NCBI GenBank assembly: GCA_026182355.1
Contig: JAPFBL010000049.1
Coordinates: 5,167,001-5,231,000, forward strand
DNA from: Hermatobates lingyangjiaoensis
Taxonomy: Eukaryota; Arthropoda; Insecta; Hemiptera; Hermatobatidae
Length of the DNA stretch: 64,000 nt
Reading direction: 5' to 3'
This document shows positions 12,456-22,431 of the stretch, one piece after another (position 1 is the stretch's first letter; each line of letters starts with the position of its first letter). A program made the position numbers and the translations under genes. The notes beneath the pieces were generated by a model that searched no databases, was not told where the DNA came from, and saw nothing but the letters and a program-made list of their open reading frames with translations.

Positions 12456-12492
12456 ATACAAGCTTTCGACCTCGTAGGTCATTTTCAGGCAG
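12456..12492 (-). ncRNA. hammerhead-like motif, stem III AGCU
   Basis: On the - strand, CTGAAAA (a CUGANGA core with one change) is followed by a perfect GACCT/AGGTC stem with an ACG loop, GAAA, then GC-TT. Helix I does not pair convincingly. It is likely a decayed terminal ribozyme from another PLE family. Confidence 0.4.
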
Positions 12493-12689
12493 AAGAAAGT
12501 AAAAACAGATAAATAACAACACAAAATAACAGTAAAGAGGAAATATAATATGACTAGAAATATATTACAGACAGTTCCCAACACGTGTAGATAACAATTG
12601 ATAAAGATAACGTCAGACTAGCTCTCCTAGCGTATGGGAGGTACCTCCCGTCCATTGCCTAGGTAGGAGGTATCTATCTACCTAGACGT

Positions 12690-13346
12690 AGCGAGCTGAA
12701 ACTTTGACACTAGATTTGTGTATGCCTAACTTAAAATATAGGCTCTAAGTAGATTGATAATTCAGTGCAGAAGCGATGTTATGGACCTTTAAGCTGTATT
12801 TTGCTAACTTCAAAGATATGTTTATTTTGAAAATATACAGGTGTAGCAAGTAGGTATTGTTAGTTGATTTCAATTTCATTTGCGTATATGAATATATTGC
12901 ATATTTGAGATCATTGTAGAGGTGTTTCTCAGAGTTGAAGATGTACTATATATTCAGAACAAATTGCTTTGTGAACGAGCAATTATTAATGACATTAATA
13001 ATGTCATTATTAATGACAGGCAGGAAAAATCAACAAACAAGTTCTTACGCTACATCAAGCCGAGGAAGGAACTTTTAAGTCAGTAAAGAGAGTGATTAGT
13101 GATGAGAAAGCAGTTCATTTTCCAACTGAATTTCTTGACTCCGTGATTGTCCAAGAGTCAGAGTTTCCAACTCTTTGTTCTTTCATGAACCTGAAGGACA
13201 GACAGATAATGTGGTGTATACAGAGGCATTTGCTTAAGACCGTACTTATAATGATATTTTCTACTATGCTATAATTTCTAATAATATTTTGGAATTCCAT
13301 GTATCATCATATTTTTGATTCCGTCAATGACGGGCACGATTGCTAG
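12690..13346 (+). mobile_element. Helitron remnant with CTAG end
   Basis: The sequence shares long blocks with 38500-39355 and with the - strand at 46330-47300, for example AACTTAAAAT, ACAGGTGTAGCAA and the translated VISDEKAVHFPTEFLDS. The 3' end is a hairpin (CCGTC/GACGG) followed by GCACGATTGCTAG|T at 13346, the Helitron terminus. The 5' end is unclear. The coding part resembles the end of the Helitron PIF1-type helicase, with stops. Confidence 0.6.
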
Positions 13347-14584
13347 TAGCATTATAAACGTTGCTAACTAGCAATTAAGAGCATCCCCACACACATTGAC
13401 TATGGCTTCTTCAACAATCTAGCCAACGATAACATCTTTTTGACAGGCAGCTATATTAAGACCAATCCACGGTTCAATCTTAGGTATTGTCAGATGACGT
13501 CTAATGCACAGACGAAACATGTTGCAAGTTCGGTGATGTGATTTACCAAATTTATGATTTTGATATTAAGAAGACTTAATCTTGCTGATGAAAAAGTAGA
13601 AATAATAAGTTGCCGCTAGGATTGGAGTTGTTTTTAGTGATATATGTATTAAATAAGAATGTTTCTAAAATTCACTAAAACAATTAATACTGCGTCTATC
13701 TTAACATTACGAATTTCTTTTATTTAAATTTTCAATGATGTTATTTCTTTTGTTCTTTATTTACTGACCTATTAAATTATTTATTTATTATCATAACATG
13801 TCTTTTGGAAAACTTTTCTTCCAATTATTTACTGTTCTTAGGAAACATCCTAGAGAGCTGAAAAATGTCAGTTATAAGATTCTAATTTTTGAGGATGTGA
13901 GATAAAATAATCGGAACACATTTTTACAAAATTCATGTTGTGCACTGGTGACAGACAACTGGGGAAGGTCAAGTCAGAAAATAACTCTCTGGCTTGAGAT
14001 GCTCTAAATTTGGAAAACCAAGGTTTGGACGGTTAATCACTTGCGCCTGGTTTGCTTTCACAGCTATAAGGCTAAGCACTCTTTTTCTGAGAATTGATAT
14101 TCTGAACATTCCGCCTTCCGTTGAAGGACAATTTTACTTCGCTGAATTTCAGGTTATAAATACGTACAGTTATATACTAAGATCTACATCGCATAAGGTT
14201 ACACTATAAAATAATGCTAAGAAGAATACTTGAATACATTTAAGTAAAAAAAATTCACATGTTAATTAAAATATTATGTTTAGATACTTTTTTTATATGG
14301 ATTGATCAGGAACTAAAGTCCTTTATTAGGAAAGAGACATAGCATTGTCTCTTACCCTGATGGTATTTGGACTTAGACAAATATATGCCTTAATTTTAGG
14401 GAGTTTTTGGTTTGAATATTATATACACTGGACCCGCAAAATTAACAGCAGCATTATAAAAAAAACCATATCATAAGAAAGACTTCTCATAAAGTACTCT
14501 AATTGTAGAGGCCTTAATTTGAAACATGACATACATTTTCTATAAATATACTTACATAATTTTTTTTATTGACTATCCAATCTT

Positions 14585-14869
14585 TTATGTGAACTGCTGT
14601 ATACAATAAATATTAAGGGCCAACATGTAAAGAAGATGTAGAAATATGGGTCGACTTAGTGGGTATCCAGTATAATTGGATGAGTTTTGATCATAGTGTA
14701 ACGAGACATTGTGGAGTCTTCCACTGACTCGCATCAAGCCTTCACTGTCTAAAAACGGACTCAAATATAACATTCTTTTAGATTTATCTACTTCTTTAAA
14801 TCTTAAGGACTGGACTTCTTCAGAAATAATACAACGTTGAAATACTTTTATTATGACATTTCTGGGCAC
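14585..14869 (-). pseudogene. BEL/Pao segment upstream of integrase
   Basis: The motif LSPFLDSEGLMRVSGRLHN matches the well-conserved Pao segment 'L.PFLD..GLLRVGGRL.' that precedes the integrase. The frame degenerates toward a shifted end (YPLSRPIFLHLL) and the integrase core does not follow. Confidence 0.65.
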
Positions 14870-15851
14870 TCTAGGTTTATTTTACGTTTTTACTTTAATT
14901 GTCCAAAAAAGACTTTGTCAAATTTGGACAATTTACCATAGAAGTCAACCTCACAAAGTAACTTATACATCTATAAAGCTGAATCCATGAGGAAAATCTT
15001 TCAATGGGCACTAGAAGATCAGGAGGACTAATTAATGCAGTAAAGATTAAATTTTCCTTTCCAGGAATTTCTGACTTGAGAAGAATCTCATAAGTAGCAT
15101 ATCTTTTATTTTCTTAAACCATGTGGGGTCATGTAACCAAAATGAAAGTTTGTTAAGAAATTGTTGTGACATTAAGGTGTTTTGAGGTCAGTTGGGTAGT
15201 CTTGAGTCAATATGCGGGACCATGTTCCATCAATAGTCAGCTCCTGAACCTTAGACACCCGAGATTGTCTCGACAAAGATTTTCCGTCGTGAAGATTTAG
15301 AGGTAAGTCCATGGAGAAATAGTAGAATCGGACCACAATCTTGTACCACTAAATTTCATATGTGGCAAAGATTCTTGAACGAACTGATAATGATGAGCAA
15401 GGAGAAGAGAGCCCCACACAACTCTAGGTGAGAAAGAAATAAGGTTCGAACAGGTGCAACTCTGGACTTATCAATTTAGAGAGTAACTGCTACTCAATCA
15501 TGGATTTAAGATTTATAGCTGCATCAAAAGTATTTTGGCTGGTGTAACAAAACCATTGAGATCATGGATTGATTTTTCTTGTTTTTTGATGTACATTTGA
15601 ATACTAAATTTATTTAATGATGACAACTGAACTAAACTGCGGTCATAACTGAAGTTTACCTTGAGGTAAATGGTAATCCCAGTTAAGTTTTTTATGCTAA
15701 AATCTTAAATAGAAATCTAACCATATGTAACTACTGGATATAAAAAGTCTAGGATATCACATATTTTGCAATTTCAAATGTAGCAGACAGTTTGTCTCAG
15801 CTTACGCTGAGAAAGGTTATCCTGAAAGTGAAATGAATTAGACGAATGATT

Positions 15852-16187
15852 CTAATTAATTCGAAGGGTTTTCATTGTCTTAGTACAAAAATTAAGTGAG
15901 TATAAATTATCTGCATTATCAGCTAAAGATGCCAGGAATTTATTCTGATTGGAGCACCATTTTCTGAGTTTCATACCAACCTGAGAGAAGGGACTATTAT
16001 GCTGGTTGTATAGATAAAACGACTTTAGGACAGAGTTGTTTGATGTCTTATAGTCAGGAGTCTTTTCCTTCTGATTTAGGGCAGAAGAGCTAGTAAAAGG
16101 AAGCGTGTCCATTTGGTCTTTGGCAAACTTAATTAATGTTTTGATAGCCAAGTATAGAGTAGGACCCGTTCCATAAGTTACAATCAA
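15852..16187 (-). pseudogene. BEL/Pao reverse transcriptase, C-terminal part
   Basis: TVTYG-like start (VTYGTGPTLYLAIKTL) and later GMKLRKWCSNQNKFL match the Pao RT blocks that flank the catalytic YVDD box ('VTYGT.SAPFLA.R.L' and 'GF.LRKW.SN'). The YVDD itself is not visible; the region between is eroded. Confidence 0.6.
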
Positions 16188-16373
16188 TAATTTGTATAAT
16201 TTTATCTTTTATAATGTCACTATTTCTTCAGTAAATCAATTGAAATCTTGTTTGAGGGAGATGATTTAAAATTTGTCTGTACGTTTTTTCTAGATCTGCT
16301 GTAACAGTATATTTATGAAAGGTTATGACAGAATCACTTTGTTATAATCGTGGACCAATGTCTAATATTTGGT

Positions 16374-16756
16374 TTAACAGATTCTGGCTGAAGAGGGAGC
16401 AGAGACATTGAAAACTACTCTGATTTTGGAGGAAAGACTGCCTTCTCGGTGTACCGTGTTATGGGGGAGAAAATGATTGGGACTCAAACGGACAGAGGAA
16501 TATTCTTCTTTAGGTAACTCAATCATATGACCTAACTCAATATATTCATCCATAAAACCTTTGTATTGGCGGAAGAGTTCAGGATTTGATTGAAATTTGT
16601 TTTTAACAAATAAAAGCATTTCAAGGCTAAATTTGAATAGTTTTCAAGACAGTATGGATCACGTCTAAAAAGTAAATGCACAATAAACCTGCCAGATGCA
16701 TCCCTTCGTACAGTGCCTTGAAAACGTTGTTTAAACAACGTTTCTTGTCGAGACAA
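16374..16756 (-). pseudogene. BEL/Pao reverse transcriptase, N-terminal part
   Basis: Two overlapping frames together show GRFIVHLLFRRDPYCLENYS, then FMDEYIELGHMIELP, FLPHNTVHREGS and KIRVVFNVSAPSS. These are successive Pao RT landmarks (GRF.V.LP, EY..LGHM, YLPHH.V, LRVVFDAS). At least one frameshift lies between them. Confidence 0.7.
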
Positions 16757-17285
16757 TAGTCCAGTTTGAGGAATGTGTTCAACTTCCCTGAACTAGGTTT
16801 GGGTTTCATTAAGGTCAACGTTTTGTTCTCTATGTACTGGATAAATGGCTGCAGTTACTAATAAATTCACAGATCGTTCATCAGGAGTACACTTTCTCGC
16901 TATTATCCAACCAAGCTTCGTATTTTAAAAGATAAGTAGGGTATTGGATAACTTAAACTTTTCCAGCTTTAGAATATCAGGAATTATTTCACTACCAATG
17001 ATCAGTCCACATTATGATGTTTTAAAGAAATACGGGCCCGCTAAGGCTATATATGGAGCAACATTTCAATCTATTTGATTTATTTGCACTTGACGTAGTT
17101 TATCAGTGAGTTTTGGTAGAACAAGGAAATCTTAATAGTGAAATCAAAAAGTCTATATTGAAGACAAGAATAAATTTCATTTTTTATGGTTGTTTGATAT
17201 TGATTAATTCCCCATATAGGTAGATGTATTAGTGGGTAAAAGTGCACAAACAAGATTTCTAGACCATGCCTTAGTAACAAAATTA

Positions 17286-17579
17286 CTATGGTCCACAATC
17301 TAGCAAAACCGTGGCCTTAATTAACTTGCCAGCAGAATTGGACACTAAATCCTGAGTTGTAGCTACGAGGGTATTACAAGCACTACGGTAAACGGACAAT
17401 ACAACAGATCCAGTGCTGTTTGGTCTAATTTGAGTTTTATCTAAGCGGCATAAAGTATGGTGTTTTTCAGAATGTACCTTACATTCACCAGGGTTTAAAC
17501 ATTCTTTTGTCTTGGGTTGTTTATTAAAACAATTTAGGTATAACCCTTTTTCATTAACAATGACTTGAATTTTGGACAC
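17286..17579 (-). pseudogene. BEL/Pao zinc knuckle and protease fragment
   Basis: YLNCFNKQPKTKECLNPGEC followed by HHTLCRLDK resembles the Pao gag knuckle ('C.NCL..GH....C...CGKRHH.LLH'). About 50 residues later LIKATVLLDCGP corresponds to the aspartic protease active site 'RALLDSGS', with the Ser replaced by Cys. Confidence 0.55.
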
Positions 17580-17805
17580 TCATACACCTTATGGACTTTG
17601 TGACAAATGTGACACCTGTAATACTCACTATTCCTCAAAGGATAAACAACTGGAAGATGGTAACTCAGCATTACTGGAGGTATTCAGTACCGTGTCTGGA
17701 TTGCAAACATTTCTTTTACTCAATTTAGTATGAGATTAAACAGCGTTATAATTGCAAACTGGATTCTTAAAAGAGGATTTATTTACAAAATTAAGAAAAC
17801 GTTTT

Positions 17806-18753
17806 CTAAGAATATTTGACTCTATTGTTTTGGTTGAAAGAATCGATAGTCGATAAAGTTGCTTCTAAGCTATTTATTTCTTTTAAGGAATGCCTTTCAA
17901 AATAAAAAATTGTCAGAGATTGAGAATTATCTGAAAGAGTACTTTTCCAACATGTGAGGAGGTTAAGATCTAACTTGGCGGCCAATAAAAGCACTAACAG
18001 GTAACTGAAAGAAATTACGTTCTCTCCCAAGGCTTCCAAAGGACAACTATTTTTATAAAATCATTTGATAGTTCTTTAAGTGATTAAAAACAGTTGGATT
18101 TAACCTTTCATAATTTGAACAACGACGAAACATGAGAATTAGAAATCAATAGTCTATTATCAAATCTACTGATGAGTAGTTCCCAAGCAATTATATAATT
18201 TTTTTCTCTGATTTGAATATTGACAACTAGATTGTCGCCTTTCAAACAAGTTTTCCTGTACTGGAGTTTTTGTACATCATCAAAAAAAAAAAAATTGTTA
18301 TGAATTAAAGTTAGAAAATTATGTTTAAAGGGATGCCAAAATTGAAATCGCCACTAAACTCATTCAAACTAATTTTTTATAATCTAACTAGAATATGAAA
18401 ATGGGAAGACTCACTGTGACAGGTGATGGGAGACTTAGATGAGGGCAAAGACGGTAAAGTCCTTTTAAATTCGGTTTCCAAAAGACCGATTACTTTGTTA
18501 TATGTAATTTCAAATTCCTCTATTTTTCTGTCATCATAAGATTTTTGGCAGTTTTGACTATCAACTTCCTAAACTCTTCGAGTTTAGGTTCCAATAGTTT
18601 TAGCCCGAAAGAAAGCCCACTTTTATGAAGGTCACAGCTGTAATTCTTCATCAGATCTAGTAAAGATAGAAAAAAGTGTCGATTTAGTAGAATGCAAACC
18701 TTGCAACATACCATTTTTAGGAATTCTAACCTGTCGATAGTAGTCGACAACAT
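17806..18753 (-). pseudogene. probable BEL/Pao gag remnant
   Basis: Broken frames lie upstream of the zinc knuckle in the orientation of the element. They include a leucine-rich stretch (LRKLIVKTAKNLMMTE and LLNRHFFLSLLDLMK). Assignment to gag is by position only. Confidence 0.35.
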
Positions 18754-19316
18754 AAAATAAATATAAAATTAAACAATTAAGGGAAATATAAACGAAGGGT
18801 GATATTTACACTCAGAAGATTTCCAATTCGGAACATGCAAGTTGACCCAGCATCTGTATACTCTAACACTATTCGTTGAGTCTTTCGAGATGTATTGTAC
18901 GGATCTTTATTTTGCATAATAATAGTTGTTTCACCACTCCTACATTCAGCAGACTTGTCAGTACTCAAACATGAGTAATCAGACACATGTAACGTAACTC
19001 TTTCAAGAAGAAAAATGTCCAAATGTCCTGATCCGTATTCTTCCGATAGAAAAGTTCAACTTGCGCACACTATTTGCATTGAAATACAAAATGGTTAGTA
19101 ACCTGAAAGGATTTTGATAGACCAGATATTCATCATGAAAAATGATTCTAGTGACCTAGAGAGGTAATCCTACAAGACTGAGCTTTATTTGTTTTTTTAT
19201 GGTTTATTTTTTATTTTTACTATTTTTTGGCGGGATTGAGACTCTATTTGAAAGCTGAACTTTTGACACTGATTCCCCAAGGGAATGTTGTCTTCCTAAT
19301 CATTACTAATGATACA

Positions 19317-19347
<31 letters not shown>

Positions 19348-19499
19348 CTAAAAGTTAATTTTTTTTAATTGTTCATTGCTTCATTTACTATGCTTCTCCT
19401 TCTGTTATTTTTATTTGCTTTTATTTGTTCTTTTTAGTTATTTTTCTCTCTGTAGTTAGTAGCTTACCTAGGGCGGCCGGCAGAGTGCGTGCGTGTTCG

Positions 19500-20990
19500 T
19501 CGCATTCGAACGACCACTCAGTTAGCTTCAGCAGTAACAGCAATCGACTGAAGAGGAAACATAACGAAACCAATAACTCGAAGGGGTCTCTGTGAAGAAG
19601 TTGGAGTCGAATGTCAGCATCTTTTAATCAAGAGGGACTGTGCAATCTCTACCCACGTTGACATAAGACAAAGGCTGCTTTTCATAGAAGACAAATAAGA
19701 GTATCAATTAAAATAAATTCAATTCCCGCAGCAGAAAATAGACAAAACCAACACCCAACCACCACAAAAATCAAAAATAGAAAGGGAACAGGAGTTCACT
19801 GCCAATAATTTTATTTCACAGAGGGACTGCGCAACCTCTATACCCATTGGCGGAATAACGGAGGCTTCGCTGGGCAGTTGGTAACTGGGACCGCACTCAT
19901 GGACCTACAAATTATACTCTCCCATTGGTCATCATTTCAACGATTATATATATATATATATATATGATATGTTACAATGGTGACCAATAGGAGAGTAGAG
20001 TTTGTAGCGTGCAGTCCCAGTTACCCGCTGCCCAGCAAAGTCTCCATTATTCCTCCAATGGGTATAGAGGTTCCACAGTCCCTCTGTGATTTAAGATTAT
20101 TGGCAGAAAACATGATCCTCACTTTGCAGTGAATTCCTGTTCCCTTTCTATTTATGATTTTTGTGATGGTTGGGTGTTGGTTTTTTCTATGGTCTGCTAC
20201 GGATATTGATTTTATTTTAATTGATACTCTCGCTTGTCTTTCAGGAAAAGTAGCCTTTGTCTTCATCTCAGCGGGAGTAGAGGTTGTACAGTCCCTCTTG
20301 ATTAAAAGATGTTGACACTGGACTCCAACTTCTTCACCCAGAGACCCCTTCAAGTTATTGGTTTCGTTATGTTTCGACTTCTGTTTGTTCTGTTTACGTT
20401 TCCTCTTCAGTCGGTTTTTCTTACTGTTATTGAAGGATGGCTGGTTTAAGGTGGAAAGTTCTGCACTGTTGACCTGGTGGTAGTATCTGCGATATGTTTC
20501 AACCATTCTCTGGTTATCTTCAGGCAAGGTTATGGCCCAGACGTTGGTCCTTATATACTGTTTTCTATGAGTTGTCCGGGGAAATGAATATGATTCGTTA
20601 CAATGGTCCCAGTTACCCACAGTAATAGAAAACAGTATATAAGGACCAACATCTGGGCCATAATCTTGCCTGAAGATAACCAGAGAATGGTTCAAACATG
20701 TCGCAGATACTACCACCAGGTCAACAGTGCAGAACTTTCCTCCTTCAACCAGCCATCCTTCAATAGCAGTAAGAACAACCGACTGAAGAGGAAATGTAAA
20801 CAGAACAGCGGGTAATTGGGACCGCACGCATGGACCTACAAACTCTATTCTCCTATTGGTCACCATTGTAACGAATCATATTCCTTTCCCCGAACAACTC
20901 ATAGAAAACAATATATAAGGACCAAACAAGACTAAGATCTTTCAACCATAACAAGCGGTCTTCGTCAGAGTCAAAAATCCAACTATATAT
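19500..20990. repeat. nested inverted repeats with TATATAAGGACC blocks
   Basis: The first palindrome has arms of about 410-440 bp (roughly 19533-19946 and 19967-20410) around a (TA)n centre at 19946-19967. A second has arms 20400-20600 and 20605-20815. A further copy of GTTACAATGGTC..CAGTTACC-type sequence follows. The block TATATAAGGACC sits at 20638, on the opposite strand near 20553, and near 20915. The unit is interrupted by no recognisable enzyme and ends in a family A hammerhead-like motif (20930-20972, -). It is probably the 5' region of a PLE in tandem and inverted copies. Confidence 0.5.
20930..20972 (-). ncRNA. hammerhead-like ribozyme of Penelope family A (- strand)
   Basis: On the - strand this reads GACT/CTGACGA/ACCG..TGGT/GAAA/GATC/TT/AGTC, with one change in stem II that leaves a mismatch or wobble. 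The Gypsy element inserted 19 bp downstream, at the TA-rich end of this unit. Confidence 0.5.
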
Positions 20991-20991
20991 A
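20988..20991. other. target-site duplication TATA, left copy
   Basis: TATA immediately precedes the 5' LTR, and the same four bases follow the 3' LTR at 26121-26124. Gypsy-group elements prefer alternating purine-pyrimidine targets such as this. Because the site lies in a TA tract, the duplication length is not proven. Confidence 0.6.
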
Positions 20992-21168
20992 AGTAATGCC
21001 GGCCGCCCGCGAGAGACTAGAAGGTTGAAGTCCGTATCAACATTGCCTCTCCTATAAACAGAAGGAGCTGACTAATAAACGCCATTCTTGTCTTCAATCA
21101 CGTGCGAGCTAGTTTATTTAAATTCCTTTTTTTTTAAAAACCTATTCATTACCCGGACACGCGTAACT
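20992..21168 (+). repeat. Gypsy 5' LTR
   Basis: It begins AGTAATGCC and ends GCGTAACT, so it has the AGT...ACT ends of the insect gypsy group. It is 177 bp and identical base for base to 25944-26120. It contains a CCTATAAAC box near 21050, a possible TATA element. Confidence 0.9.
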
Positions 21169-21185
21169 GGTGCCGAAACCCGGGA
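21168..21185 (+). other. primer binding site, tRNA-Phe type
   Basis: TGGTGCCGAAACCCGGGA is the complement of the 3' end of animal tRNA-Phe including CCA (from memory of that tRNA's acceptor and T arm). The first T overlaps the last base of the LTR, as in the gypsy group. Confidence 0.7.
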
Positions 21186-21237
21186 TCATTCGCCAACTGT
21201 TTAATAGTGTAGTGTTGTGTCCAGTGTAGAAACCAAC

Positions 21238-22431
21238 ATGACGAGTAAACAGACAACAGGAGCCGATGTTAGGCTCGCAGTGAAAATAGAACAAGCGAGA
21301 GTAGCAAAAGCAGGGTACCTGATGAACCTATTAGATTCGATAAAGAGGTTCGAGGGTGATGCTCGAGAGTTGGACTTGTTCATAGAGAGAATGGACTCCA
21401 TCAACGAGCAGTTAGTCACAACTCAACTAGACCCAGCTACAGACAAGAACATCAAGACCTACTTCCTCGCCAGGGTCAGCCTTACGGTGATGCTGGAGTT
21501 AGGACTTACGTTTTGTGCGGAGTGGAGTGCGGTGCGAGCAGCCCTTAAGGACAGATATGCTGGAGCCGCAAAGCCTGTAGCTAGAAGTGCGCTAAAAATT
21601 TTTGAAATGCGGAAGGAGAATGGTGAGACCTGCGCTGAGTTCGGGCGCAGATTGGGGGATGCGACAAGGAAATTAACTATGAAGATAAATGAAAAGTGCA
21701 CAGACAGTCAAGAAGCGAAATGGAGAACGACGATATATGGAGAGATAGCCAGTGAAATTCTCCTCAAGGCAGCTCCAGAACGAGTGAGAATGGCCCTCCG
21801 TATCATGAAGCCCACTAGTCTCGAGGAGACAATTAATGCCATCCGGGAGGAAGAAATGGACCGAGAAGATAACGGTGTTATATACAGAGGGAAGTCAGAA
21901 GGAGGATGGGCAGTTGTGACCAGGAGGAGAGTACCTCAGGATAGGCAATTCAGAGCAAGAGCCTATGAGGATCGAGGACAAGGGAGGTATTTACAGGAGA
22001 GGAAGCCACGGGGACGCTTTGAAGAGAGAAGATCTCAAGCCAGGAGGAACAGCTATGAGGCAGTGGGAGGCTACACGCGAAGAGAGAAGCCAGTAAGAAG
22101 AGGATGTTGGGAGTGTGGTGAACTCGGTCACTTCGCGCGAGAGTGTCCGTATTTATATCGCAAGGAGAGACCACGAACGACACAGTATAGACCAGCACCA
22201 AGAGATGAGCCCATGGAAGTTAACACAACCCGGCGGGAGAAGATGTGGGGCAGGAGAAGACAAAAAGGGGAAGGCTCTTCAGAGGACGGGAGCTCATCAG
22301 AGTCAACAGGATCGGAGCAAGAGACATCGATAGAACGACACGAGCGCTGGTACGAGCGAGGGAAGTGGCCTTCACTGGAAGAGACTCGTGGTGGGAGGAT
22401 CGCTAGTCGAGAGAAGAGGAAGAAGGATTGA
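21238..22431 (+). CDS. gag: Gypsy Gag polyprotein
   Basis: The frame of 397 codons starts at the first ATG (21238) and ends at TGA 22429-22431. The frame is open a little further upstream but only from a GTG. Residues 25-190 look like a retrotransposon capsid (RFEGDARELDLFIERMDSIN, then the C-terminal capsid around FAEFGRRLGD-type sequence). Next is an arginine-rich stretch and a CCHC zinc knuckle, CWECGELGHFARECP (about residue 288), for RNA packaging. The tail is rich in Ser, Glu and Arg. It appears intact. The stop lies in the same frame as pol, an unusual arrangement described in the findings. Confidence 0.85.
   Translation: MTSKQTTGADVRLAVKIEQARVAKAGYLMNLLDSIKRFEGDARELDLFIERMDSINEQLVTTQLDPATDKNIKTYFLARVSLTVMLELGLTFCAEWSAVRAALKDRYAGAAKPVARSALKIFEMRKENGETCAEFGRRLGDATRKLTMKINEKCTDSQEAKWRTTIYGEIASEILLKAAPERVRMALRIMKPTSLEETINAIREEEMDREDNGVIYRGKSEGGWAVVTRRRVPQDRQFRARAYEDRGQGRYLQERKPRGRFEERRSQARRNSYEAVGGYTRREKPVRRGCWECGELGHFARECPYLYRKERPRTTQYRPAPRDEPMEVNTTRREKMWGRRRQKGEGSSEDGSSSESTGSEQETSIERHERWYERGKWPSLEETRGGRIASREKRKKD

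Larger units (their letters stand above)
14585..18753 (-). mobile_element. decayed BEL/Pao retrotransposon
   Basis: Read on the - strand, fragments fall in the expected order. They are a gag-like region (about 17806-18753), a zinc-knuckle and protease region (17286-17579), the reverse transcriptase N-terminus (16374-16756), the RT C-terminus (15852-16187), and a segment before the integrase (14585-14869). Frameshifts and stops separate all pieces. LTRs were not found. The order and motifs are those of the Pao clade. Confidence 0.65.
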
